Shown: positions 5,669-10,996 of the stretch, piece after piece
Layout of the letters: each line of letters opens with the position of its first letter
Position numbering within the stretch: position 1 is the first letter of the stretch
Origin: CAYHEQ01 sp964355795
GTDB taxonomy: Bacteria > Patescibacteriota > JACPGU01
DNA length: 11,754 nt
Reading direction: 5' to 3'
Assembly (NCBI GenBank): GCA_964355795.1
Contig: CAYHEQ010000031.1
Location: forward strand, 1 to 11,754
The notes under the pieces: model-generated
Told to the model about the DNA's origin: nothing
Databases searched by the model: none
The model's input: the letters and a program-made list of their open reading frames with translations, nothing else
Made by a program: the position numbers and the translations under genes

Positions 5669-6871
5669 ATGCCCGAAGAAAAAGAAGATCTCATTGACGA
5701 AATCGTTGATGGTATCGGCGAAACAGTGAAACTGTCTCAAAAATCTCCAGTAAATCCCAGAAAGAAAGTCATTATTGCTTTTGTTGTTTTTTTGTTAATC
5801 GGCGGTATCGGCGGAGCGGGATTTTCTACCGCTCTGATGGTCTATCTTCTCAAAACGGGCAGAATCAATGGTGAAAAAGTGACCAACAATATTACCGAGA
5901 AAGTGACTCTTGACGAAGGCTCTGGTGTCATTGATGCGGTGAAAAAAGTTTCTCCCTCTGTCGTTAGTATTTCTACGGCCACCAAGGCGGTAGATTTCTT
6001 TGGCCGAGCGACTGAACAAAAAGGCGGGGGCACGGGATTCGTCGTGACCAACGATGGGCTCATTCTCACCAACAAACATGTCGTAGCGGGCGCTGGCAAA
6101 TTAACCGTAGTAACCGCTGACGGCAAAGATTATGAAGGTAAGACGGTCGCTACCGATCCTTTGTTTGATTTCGCTTTGGTAAAAATTGAAGCCAAGGGTC
6201 TGACGGTGGCCGAGCTGGGAGATAGCGACGCGCTAGAAATGGGGCAGAGAGTGGTGGCCATTGGCAATGCTTTGGGAGAATATCAGAATAGTGTAACAGT
6301 GGGCGTGATTTCGGCCAGGTCTCGCGCTATTACCGCTTCTGACGGCTTCGGTTCCGCTTCTCGTTTGGAAGGATTGCTCCAAACAGACGCGCCGATTAAC
6401 CCCGGTAATTCTGGCGGGCCATTGATCAATGTCAAAGGTCAAGTCATCGGTATCAATACGGCGGTGGACGCGCAAGGTAATTCTATCGGTTTTGCTATCC
6501 CGATTAATTCGGGTAAGGTCGCGCTCAATTCGTATTTGAAAAATGGTCGCATCGTGCGCTCCTTCATGGGCGTTCGTTATGTGAATATTACCAAAGAATT
6601 TGCCGCTTTGAATAATATTGATGTAACTTCCGGCGCCTTGATAGTGGGGGAGGGCAAGAACTCTCTGGCGATATCGATCGGTAGCCCGGCCGACAAAGCG
6701 GGGCTGAAAGAAAACGATATCATCATCGAAATTGAAGGTGACAAAATCACCGACAATAAAAGCTTGACCAGTATTTTGTCTGGTTACGCGCCCGGACAAA
6801 CGGTCAATGTGAAATATCTGAGATCTGGCAAGGAAGCGGTAGCAAAGGTGACGTTGGGAGAGTTGAAATAG
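5669..6871 (+). CDS. htrA: HtrA/DegP-type serine protease, membrane-anchored, one PDZ domain
   Basis: 400 residues. A cytoplasmic acidic N-terminus and one membrane helix (34-61) anchor a chymotrypsin-fold protease outside the membrane. The catalytic triad is visible: His137 in TNKHVV, Asp167 in LFDFALVKI and Ser248 in GNSGGPL. A single C-terminal PDZ domain (about 300-396) has the GSPADKAGLKENDIIIEIEG signature (338-357). This is the DegS/HtrA layout used in envelope quality control and stress signalling. The start is secured by AGGAGG (5656-5661), 7 bases before the ATG. Upstream lie three small envelope-protein genes, and downstream a strong hairpin terminator. A possible promoter (TTGACA at 5555, TATAAA at 5642) appears split by a palindromic insertion. 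Confidence 0.96.
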   Translation: MPEEKEDLIDEIVDGIGETVKLSQKSPVNPRKKVIIAFVVFLLIGGIGGAGFSTALMVYLLKTGRINGEKVTNNITEKVTLDEGSGVIDAVKKVSPSVVSISTATKAVDFFGRATEQKGGGTGFVVTNDGLILTNKHVVAGAGKLTVVTADGKDYEGKTVATDPLFDFALVKIEAKGLTVAELGDSDALEMGQRVVAIGNALGEYQNSVTVGVISARSRAITASDGFGSASRLEGLLQTDAPINPGNSGGPLINVKGQVIGINTAVDAQGNSIGFAIPINSGKVALNSYLKNGRIVRSFMGVRYVNITKEFAALNNIDVTSGALIVGEGKNSLAISIGSPADKAGLKENDIIIEIEGDKITDNKSLTSILSGYAPGQTVNVKYLRSGKEAVAKVTLGELK

Positions 6872-6886
6872 TAAAAAGGCTTTGAA

Positions 6887-6926
6887 GCAAAAAAATGATC
6901 CGCCAACTCGGCAGACCATTTTTTGC
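6887..6926 (+). terminator. Terminator of htrA, possibly bidirectional
   Basis: A long stem pairs AAAAAATGATC and GCC on the left with GGC and GACCATTTTTT on the right, around the loop AACTC, with two mismatches. The T-run is within the right arm and the A-run within the left, so it could work on both strands. It starts 15 bases after the htrA stop. Confidence 0.75.
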
Positions 6927-6943
6927 TTATATTAGCCATAGCC

Positions 6944-6972
6944 TTGACTTTTATTAGGATTTGAGATACAAT
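6944..6972 (+). promoter_or_regulatory. Promoter of the 7023 gene
   Basis: TTGACT (6944-6949), a 17-base spacer and TACAAT (6967-6972): each hexamer has five of six consensus bases. Transcription should start near 6980, leaving a leader of about 43 bases that contains the ribosome site AAGGGG. Confidence 0.75.
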
Positions 6973-7022
6973 TTCTTCTGTCGCAATCGATCGTTCACAA
7001 AAAAAACGAAAGGGGAAAGAAA

Positions 7023-7409
7023 GTGACTATTTCCGTCTTGGTGGCTGACGTCTTGCTGGTGGTCTACGCCGTTTTTGTGGCGGGGAAGACTTTCTCTCCC
7101 GACTGTCTGGAATCTACACGCGTTCGGAGTATGGTCAATCTTGCCATCCTGATGCTTCTGGCTTCTGCGGTTTGTGTCCTTTCTTTTTTCAATGCCGATC
7201 CGGATGTATTTTTCCCGCTAATCGTCATAACTGGTTGGGTGGTGGTGGTTTTGGCCAATCTGGCCATTTGGTTCGCCAAGTCATTACTGGATAAGCCTGC
7301 GCAACCGAAATTAGCAAGATTTCCAGTGAGGACAATCATTCGTCATGGCATAAAACCAACCGAAAATTTTATTCTTGCAATAATAAATAAGGCCATGAGG
7401 GAGAATTAA
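7023..7409 (+). CDS. Three-helix membrane protein, unknown function
   Basis: 128 residues, family not recognised. Hydrophobic segments at about 3-21, 37-56 and 62-86 predict three membrane helices, followed by a basic tail (KPAQPKLARFPVRTIIRHGIK, 91-111) and a short amphipathic end. The start codon is GTG at 7023, supported by AAGGGG (7010-7015) and a promoter at 6944-6972. A 46-residue membrane protein gene begins 13 bases after the stop, so the two form a small operon ending at the terminator at 7566. The function of the pair is unknown; both are probably inner-membrane proteins. Confidence 0.7.
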   Translation: MTISVLVADVLLVVYAVFVAGKTFSPDCLESTRVRSMVNLAILMLLASAVCVLSFFNADPDVFFPLIVITGWVVVVLANLAIWFAKSLLDKPAQPKLARFPVRTIIRHGIKPTENFILAIINKAMREN

Positions 7410-7422
7410 AGGAGAAAGATTA

Positions 7423-7563
7423 ATGGAAAAAACCGAATTGTGGCTTCAGGCTATTTTTATTGGAGGTCTTTTTTATATTTTCATCAGCAAACTGATTTCT
7501 TTAAGACTCCCATACTCTTGGCTGAAAAAGCTTCAGAGGCTGGGAAGATTTCGCAACAGATAA
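7423..7563 (+). CDS. 46-residue one-pass membrane protein
   Basis: This small gene is easily missed because a longer frame in another register (7440-7673) overlaps it. ATG at 7423 has AAAGGAG (7408-7414) with an 8-base gap, a nearly ideal ribosome site. The product starts MEKTELWLQA, has one hydrophobic segment (about 7-25, with aromatic residues and an IGG), and ends in a basic tail with several Lys and Arg (22-46). The TAA stop (7561-7563) is 2 bases before an intrinsic terminator. Position and ribosome site support a real gene co-transcribed with the three-helix membrane protein. Function unknown. Confidence 0.7.
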   Translation: MEKTELWLQAIFIGGLFYIFISKLISLRLPYSWLKKLQRLGRFRNR

Positions 7564-7565
7564 CG

Positions 7566-7588
7566 AAGCCCGCCGAAAGGCGGGCTTT
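7566..7588. terminator. Bidirectional GAAA-loop terminator
   Basis: A 9-bp GC-rich stem (7566-7574 with 7579-7587) closed by a GAAA tetraloop lies between the convergent 7423 gene and prmC. T-runs are short on both sides, so efficiency is uncertain, but position and shape fit a shared terminator. Confidence 0.75.
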
Positions 7589-7597
7589 ATCACAATC

Positions 7598-8512
7598 TCA
7601 AATCTTGATTACAGCCACTCGATGTTTTCCGGCTAAATCTTTCTTTATTTCAACTTTAGCTTTCGGGAAATAGCGACGCGCCAGCGCCGTTATTTTTTTG
7701 CCCTGGGATTCGGAGATTTCAAGGAATAAACACGGGTTTTTGGCAATGTCGGACTTTGCCGTTTGGCAAAGTCCGACATTGCCATGAATGGCATGAAGTT
7801 GCTGGAAGAGTTTCTCGTAAAGCGCCAGACCATCTTTCCCGCCGTAGAGCGCGAGGCGAGGCTCTTGACTGATGCTCGGTTCTTTGAGCTCATCTATAGT
7901 CAGATAGGGGAGATTGGCGACGATAATGTTGGGAGTGGTTTTGACCTTAGCTAATAGGTCGGACAGGACGAATTGGACGGATGATAATTTTAATTGATGA
8001 GCGTTTTTACGCGCCACTGCGAGCGCTTTCGGCGAAATATCGGCGCAGATGACCCGCGCCCGTGGCAGGTGTTTGGCTAGTGTTAAGCCGATACAGCCGG
8101 AGCCGGTGCCCAGGTCAAGAATTTTTGTAGGGGCGACTCTTGCGGTCGCCTTTTTCGGGCAGGGGCAAGCCCTGCCCCTACAATAATCTAGCGCCAGCTC
8201 CACCAGCAATTCCGTTTCCGGTCGAGGGACGAGGACATCTTTGGTCACCAGAAAATCAAGGTCATAAAACTCTTTGTGACCGACGATATAGGCGATAGGG
8301 TAATTTTGCGCCCTCTTTTTGATAAGATTTTGGTAGGCGCGTAATTGGTAATTGGTAATTCTTTGTCCCGGATTAAGAATTAAAAATTCTCTTGGTTTTC
8401 CTAGCGCAAAACTCAAGAGTATTTCAGCATCGAGTCGTGCCGAGGCAATACCCTTTGCCCGTAGTCTTCCCTCCCCCCAGAGTATAGCTTGTTTGACAGT
8501 AAAAATTGACAT
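7598..8512 (-). CDS. prmC: Release factor glutamine methyltransferase, with two palindromic insertions
   Basis: 304 residues. PrmC (HemK) methylates the Gln of the GGQ motif in release factors RF1/RF2. Seen: an N-terminal helical domain, IAYIVGHKEFY (73-83) and VPRPETELLV (95-104), SAM-binding LDLGTGSGCI (132-141), NLPY (200-203) in place of the usual NPPY, EPRLALYGGKDGL (217-229), and a C-terminal DLAGKHRV (292-299). Two stretches are foreign to the family: CRGRACPCPKKATARVAPT (111-129) and GNVGLCQTAKSDIA (244-257). Both are encoded by perfect palindromes (8125-8183 and 7741-7784) and both keep the frame. Without them the length would be about 270, normal for the family. The start ATG (8512-8510) shares a short spacer with the divergent rubrerythrin gene. 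Confidence 0.93.
   Translation of the reverse strand: MSIFTVKQAILWGEGRLRAKGIASARLDAEILLSFALGKPREFLILNPGQRITNYQLRAYQNLIKKRAQNYPIAYIVGHKEFYDLDFLVTKDVLVPRPETELLVELALDYCRGRACPCPKKATARVAPTKILDLGTGSGCIGLTLAKHLPRARVICADISPKALAVARKNAHQLKLSSVQFVLSDLLAKVKTTPNIIVANLPYLTIDELKEPSISQEPRLALYGGKDGLALYEKLFQQLHAIHGNVGLCQTAKSDIAKNPCLFLEISESQGKKITALARRYFPKAKVEIKKDLAGKHRVAVIKI
7741..7784. repeat. Perfect 20-bp inverted repeat inside prmC
   Basis: Arms 7741-7760 and 7765-7784 are exact reverse complements around GTTT. On the minus strand it encodes an extra 14-15 residues near position 250 of PrmC, just before the beta strand CLFLEIS. The core ATGTCGGAC also occurs in the palindrome at 5573-5629, so the two may be one repeat family. 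Confidence 0.8.
8125..8183. repeat. TTGTAGGGGC repeat with two inner hairpins, inside prmC
   Basis: Outer arms TTGTAGGGGC (8125-8134) and GCCCCTACAA (8174-8183) enclose two further hairpins: 8132-8137 with 8145-8150, and 8157-8164 with 8170-8177. This makes a three-way junction. The TGTAGGGGC-type repeat is one I recall as dispersed in many environmental bacterial genomes. Here it adds about 19-20 residues to PrmC between PETELLV and the SAM motif, in frame. Confidence 0.8.
8342..8360. repeat. TAATTGG heptamer tract within prmC
   Basis: TAATTGG occurs twice in tandem with a partial third unit (19 bases). On the minus strand it encodes ITNYQL in the linker after the N-terminal helices of PrmC. 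It is too short to be more than a likely slippage product. Confidence 0.5.
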
Positions 8513-8533
8513 TGATAGTATTTTTGGTATAAT
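8506..8533 (+). promoter_or_regulatory. Consensus promoter of the rubrerythrin-like gene
   Basis: TTGACA (8506-8511), a 16-base spacer and TATAAT (8528-8533), both exact. The -35 overlaps the prmC start codon. Transcription should start near 8540, only a few bases before the ATG at 8544, so the mRNA is nearly leaderless. Confidence 0.8.
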
Positions 8534-8536
8534 GCT

Positions 8537-8565
8537 ATTATATATGACAACCTACAGATGCACAA
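8537..8565 (-). promoter_or_regulatory. Possible promoter of prmC
   Basis: On the minus strand TATAAT (8542-8537) has a 17-base spacer to a weak -35, TTGTGC (8565-8560). It starts 3 bases from the oppositely directed -10 of the rubrerythrin-like gene, so the two promoters would overlap and compete. Confidence 0.4.
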
Positions 8566-9074
8566 TTTGTGGCGAAGTGACCCTAGCCGAAAAGAGGCCT
8601 TCTGATTGTCCTTTGTGTGGCGCCAAAAAGCGTTATGTCAAAGAGCTGGACAAGGTGAAGGGCGAGGATATTTTTGTGGTCAAAAAGCTTTCTGACGAGT
8701 CAAAAAAGAACCTTCTTTTGGCTCTCAATATGGAGACCTATAATGCTTCTTTTTACAAATGCGCGAGCATCAATGGCGATGCGGAAGCAGTCAAAGCGAT
8801 TTTCAAAAGATTGGCCAAGATAGCTCGTGAACACGCTGATATCGCTCGCAAATTTTTGGGGCTAGACCCCATCATTTTGCAGGAAGAGGAATGCAGTCTA
8901 ATTAGTTCTGAAAATTTACAAAAGACGGTGATGAGATGCGCTGAAGCGACAGAATTTTACAAAAAAGCAGCCGTGGAAGCCAGAGAATCCAAGATATCTA
9001 CTTTTTTTAAAGCGATGATTGATGCCGAGGAAGAAGCGGGGAGCGTGGCGAAAAAAATGTTGAACGGCAGTTAA
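8544..9074 (+). CDS. Rubrerythrin-like protein with N-terminal rubredoxin-type zinc/iron site
   Basis: 176 residues. The N-terminus has a rubredoxin-like knuckle pair, CTIC (6-9) and CPLC (22-25), which should bind one Fe or Zn. It is followed by a four-helix ferritin-like domain (about 51-173) with METYNASFY (63-71), AREHADIARKFLG (94-106), EATEFYKKAA (134-143) and DAEEEAG (160-166). Rubrerythrins detoxify peroxide. The first ExxH reads A-R-E-H, and the last carboxylate motif lacks a His, so the diiron site may be altered. Length and Cys spacing fit the class with the rubredoxin part in front. I place the start at 8544 after an ideal promoter; ATG at 8532 lies within the -10 box. A terminator follows. 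Confidence 0.78.
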   Translation: MTTYRCTICGEVTLAEKRPSDCPLCGAKKRYVKELDKVKGEDIFVVKKLSDESKKNLLLALNMETYNASFYKCASINGDAEAVKAIFKRLAKIAREHADIARKFLGLDPIILQEEECSLISSENLQKTVMRCAEATEFYKKAAVEARESKISTFFKAMIDAEEEAGSVAKKMLNGS

Positions 9075-9108
9075 ATAGCTGAATAACTAAGCAACAGAAA
9101 AATTGAGC

Positions 9109-9136
9109 AACGAAGCGATAGGGCTTTGTTTTTTTT
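9109..9136 (+). terminator. Terminator of the rubrerythrin-like gene
   Basis: An 8-bp stem (9109-9116 with 9123-9130, one G-T pair) around a 6-base loop runs into eight T (9129-9136). It lies 35 bases after the stop. Confidence 0.75.
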
Positions 9137-9141
9137 GACAC

Positions 9142-9167
9142 AAAAATACGGATGTGGAACATCCGTA
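9142..9167 (-). terminator. Terminator of the minus-strand 9196 gene
   Basis: A 9-bp perfect stem (9147-9155 with 9159-9167) with a 3-base loop is followed on the minus strand by TTTTTG. It lies 29 bases after the stop of the minus-strand gene and faces the terminator at 9109-9136. Confidence 0.8.
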
Positions 9168-9195
9168 GATTAAAGAGGAGGAATGGGGCGAGGGG

Positions 9196-9666
9196 TTAAT
9201 TAATCTTTTCAGCCAAGCCTTCAAGCGCATCCAGGTGAGCCGAGATGGCTTTTGGATGGCCACGAACCATAATAAAGACCGGGGAATTAAGGACAGCTTG
9301 CCTGACTTCCTCGTCGTCCATTGAGCCGTCGGCGGTAAGGGCTAGAGGGCAGAGCCGAACGGTAAAGCGAGAATAGCGTTCGCCGTCATGAAGGGCAAAA
9401 AAGAGTCTTTCGTGACGATGCTCATTCAGAAAAAGCTCTCCAAAAATTTGTCTTGCAGCTGATAGCGTTTTTTCTGTCGCGGAATTTTTTGTGGCCTCAA
9501 TCCAGAGTAAAAAAAGATACTTGAGGAGTTTTCTTCCGCCACCTTCACTAGTGACGCGAAAAGCATCATTAATTATGCTTGCTTGAGCTTCGTTGTTATT
9601 AGAGATAAAGACAACGCAAGAAAGAGGCTCTTCTGATAATTCTTTCATGGTGTCAAAAAGGCTCAT
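9196..9666 (-). CDS. Protein of unknown function, 156 residues
   Basis: Not recognised. Probably soluble: there is no signal peptide or membrane helix. Visible are a central helix LLKYLFLLWIEATKNSA (47-63), a strand-rich part (RLFFALHDGERYSRFTVRLCPLAL, 87-110), and an acidic GSMDDEEVRQAV (114-125). A strand VFIMVRGHP (130-138) and a C-terminal helix follow. The mix suggests a small alpha/beta domain. The start at 9666 is preceded by GAGGTGA with a 4-base gap; a TTG 39 bases upstream (9705) is an alternative but sits almost at the predicted transcription start. The gene has its own good promoter (9718-9746) and terminator (9142-9167), so it is a real single-gene unit, although its function cannot be named. 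Confidence 0.7.
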   Translation of the reverse strand: MSLFDTMKELSEEPLSCVVFISNNNEAQASIINDAFRVTSEGGGRKLLKYLFLLWIEATKNSATEKTLSAARQIFGELFLNEHRHERLFFALHDGERYSRFTVRLCPLALTADGSMDDEEVRQAVLNSPVFIMVRGHPKAISAHLDALEGLAEKIN

Positions 9667-9717
9667 CAATTCACCTCGTTTGTCTGGCAGATTTTTTAAG
9701 GACAATCAAGCGACTTT

Positions 9718-9746
9718 ATTATCTTCCGAAGCGAAGCAGAAGTCAA
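9718..9746 (-). promoter_or_regulatory. Promoter of the minus-strand 9196 gene
   Basis: On the minus strand TTGACT (9746-9741), a 17-base spacer and GATAAT (9723-9718): five of six consensus bases in each box. Transcription would start near 9711. The -35 touches the palindrome at 9746-9774. Confidence 0.75.
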
Positions 9747-9781
9747 TCACTTAGTGGCTTAGCCACTAAGTGATGTTTTTT
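9746..9781 (+). terminator. Strong hairpin with T-run between divergent promoters
   Basis: A perfect 13-bp stem (9746-9758 with 9762-9774) around TTA is followed by GTTTTTT. The shape is a classic plus-strand terminator, yet no plus-strand gene ends nearby: the closest stops at 9074 and has its own terminator. It sits between two divergent promoters, so an operator role or blocking of stray transcription is possible. Confidence 0.6.
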
Positions 9782-9805
9782 AGTCTTTCGGTCATTTCGT
9801 TTTTC

Positions 9806-9814
9806 TGTTACACT
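9806..9814 (+). promoter_or_regulatory. Possible extended -10 of the exonuclease gene
   Basis: TGTTACACT fits TGnTANNNT (four of six in the -10 hexamer). Six bases separate it from the ATG at 9821, the same spacing as in dus, and no ribosome site is present. It is a candidate leaderless start. Confidence 0.4.
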
Positions 9815-9820
9815 CTTGTT

Positions 9821-10531
9821 ATGCCCAAACTAGCTTTTGATATTGAAACCGTCGGATCCGAATGGGACAAGCTCTCCGCGCCTTTGCAGGAGAGCATTGT
9901 GCGGTCGCTGAAGAAATCTACGGAAGTAGAAGAAGAATATTTGTTAAAGCTGGAAGAGGCCAAGGTGGATCTCGGCTTTTCACCTCTGACCGGTGAGATT
10001 GTGGCGCTCGGATGTTTTGATGTGGAGAAGAATACAGGCACGGTTTTCTTCCAATCGCCGGGGAAATTGCCCACTGAATTTTCTGACAACGGCATCACCT
10101 ACAAGCCAATGGAGGAGAAAAAGATTTTGGAAAGTTTTTGGGAGCTGGCGCGAGGCTATGACGAATTCATTACCTTCAACGGCTATTATTTTGACGCGCC
10201 GTATATGATGTTGCGCTCGGCGATGCTCTCCGTCCGGCCTTCAAAAAATCTGGTGGAGGGGAGGTACCCTTACCAGCAAAAAACCTGCAAACACACCGAC
10301 CTTTTCGACCAATTTTCTTTTTACGGCGCTTTCAAGCGGAAGGGGATGGGGCTGGACGGGCTTTCCTCGGCCTTTGGCGTCAAAAGCCCGAAAGGAGAGG
10401 GGATGGACGGCAGTCAGGTTGGCAATATGTTCCGCGCCGGTGAATATGAGAAAATCGCTCGTTACAACGCCGAAGACATTCGCGCCACCGCGGAGTTGTA
10501 TCGGATTTGGGAGAAGAATTTGAAGTTTTAA
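9821..10531 (+). CDS. Predicted 3'-5' exonuclease, PolB exonuclease-like (RNase H fold)
   Basis: 236 residues of the DnaQ-like superfamily, in the group related to the DNA polymerase B proofreading domain (DNA_pol_B_exo2-like). Three exonuclease motifs are visible. Exo I is FDIET (6-10) with Asp7 and Glu9, Exo II is FNGYYFDAPYMM (119-130) with Asn120 and Asp125, and Exo III is YNAEDIRAT (215-223) with Tyr215 and Asp219. Together they provide the two-metal DEDDy site. Residues 174-203 (KGMGLDGLSSAFG and after) are the usual connector before Exo III. It is a stand-alone exonuclease with no polymerase part. The frame is open back to 9770, but that part covers a terminator hairpin; ATG at 9821 begins the fold exactly. 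Its stop codon forms the edge of the next inverted-repeat cassette. Confidence 0.88.
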   Translation: MPKLAFDIETVGSEWDKLSAPLQESIVRSLKKSTEVEEEYLLKLEEAKVDLGFSPLTGEIVALGCFDVEKNTGTVFFQSPGKLPTEFSDNGITYKPMEEKKILESFWELARGYDEFITFNGYYFDAPYMMLRSAMLSVRPSKNLVEGRYPYQQKTCKHTDLFDQFSFYGAFKRKGMGLDGLSSAFGVKSPKGEGMDGSQVGNMFRAGEYEKIARYNAEDIRATAELYRIWEKNLKF

Positions 10532-10996
10532 GCTAGTAAGCCAATAAGCTGGTAAGCTAATAAGCTAATAAGCCGAGGGAGGGATAGTGGGAGAAATCAA
10601 GACATTTAAAGACATTGTGGTTTGGCAAAAATCACATAATTTAGCTTTGACGGTTTACGAATTGACAGATATTTTCCTAAAGTCAGAATTATTTGGTTTG
10701 ATTTCTCAAATGCGAAGAGCGGCTGTTTCTATCCCGTCTAATATAGCTGAAGGTTTTACGAGAAAAAACTTGAAAGATAGGATGCATTTTTACAATATAG
10801 CCCAGAGTTCTCTAGAAGAATTGAAATATCAATTGCTTTTGGCTAAAGATTTACGATATATTACAGAAGAAAAATATATGAGCTCGCTTGCTCTTGCTGA
10901 AGAGGTTGGTGCGATGTTACATGGTTGGAAAAAATCCCAAAAATTCTAACCCATCATTAGCTTACTAGCTTATTAGCTTGTTAACTTACTGGCTTA
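10529..10996 (+). mobile_element. Four-helix-bundle cassette bounded by 41-bp octamer-repeat inverted arms
   Basis: Arms 10529-10569 and 10956-10996 match as inverted copies at 34 of 41 positions; all seven differences are transitions. Each arm is a run of about five octamers of form TAAGCTAR. In a plus-strand RNA four of the seven differences would still pair as G-U. The left arm begins with the TAA stop of the exonuclease gene, and the right arm ends on the A of the MFS start codon. One ORF lies inside. No transposase is seen. Confidence 0.6.
10587..10949 (+). CDS. Four-helix-bundle protein, 23S rRNA intervening-sequence type
   Basis: 120 residues, the normal family length. Signature blocks are FKDIVVWQKSHNLALTVYEL (7-26), QMRRAAVSIPSNIAEGF (41-57) and NIAQSSLEELKYQLLLAKDL (70-89), all characteristic of the S23/IVP family encoded in intervening sequences of 23S rRNA and related to the Avd accessory protein of diversity-generating retroelements. 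No reverse transcriptase or variable repeat is in the window, so this is not an evident retroelement. The start is GTG at 10587 with GAGGGAGGG (10575-10583) just upstream. It sits alone between inverted octamer arrays. The function of free-standing members is unknown; the basic four-helix bundle suggests nucleic-acid binding. Confidence 0.92.
   Translation: MGEIKTFKDIVVWQKSHNLALTVYELTDIFLKSELFGLISQMRRAAVSIPSNIAEGFTRKNLKDRMHFYNIAQSSLEELKYQLLLAKDLRYITEEKYMSSLALAEEVGAMLHGWKKSQKF

Noticed and set aside
7440..7673. A 77-codon plus-strand frame after the 7023 gene
   Set aside because: It runs through the terminator and into antisense prmC and has no ribosome site; the frame at 7423 has an ideal one.
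8352..8543. N-terminal extension of the rubrerythrin-like protein
   Set aside because: It is antisense to the prmC start and lies upstream of a consensus promoter; the family begins at the Cys pairs just after 8544.
9666..9705. TTG at 9705 as start of the minus-strand gene
   Set aside because: It is about 6 bases from the predicted transcription start, while ATG at 9666 has a good ribosome site.
9770..9820. ATG at 9770 as start of the exonuclease
   Set aside because: It lies in the tail of a strong hairpin with a T-run; the protein at 9821 starts exactly at the exonuclease fold.
10529..10576. CRISPR array, suggested by the regular TAAGCTAR units
   Set aside because: The units are adjacent octamers with no spacers, and no cas gene is present.
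10529..10996. Diversity-generating retroelement, suggested by the Avd relationship of the four-helix protein
   Set aside because: No reverse transcriptase, template repeat or variable repeat is present in the window.
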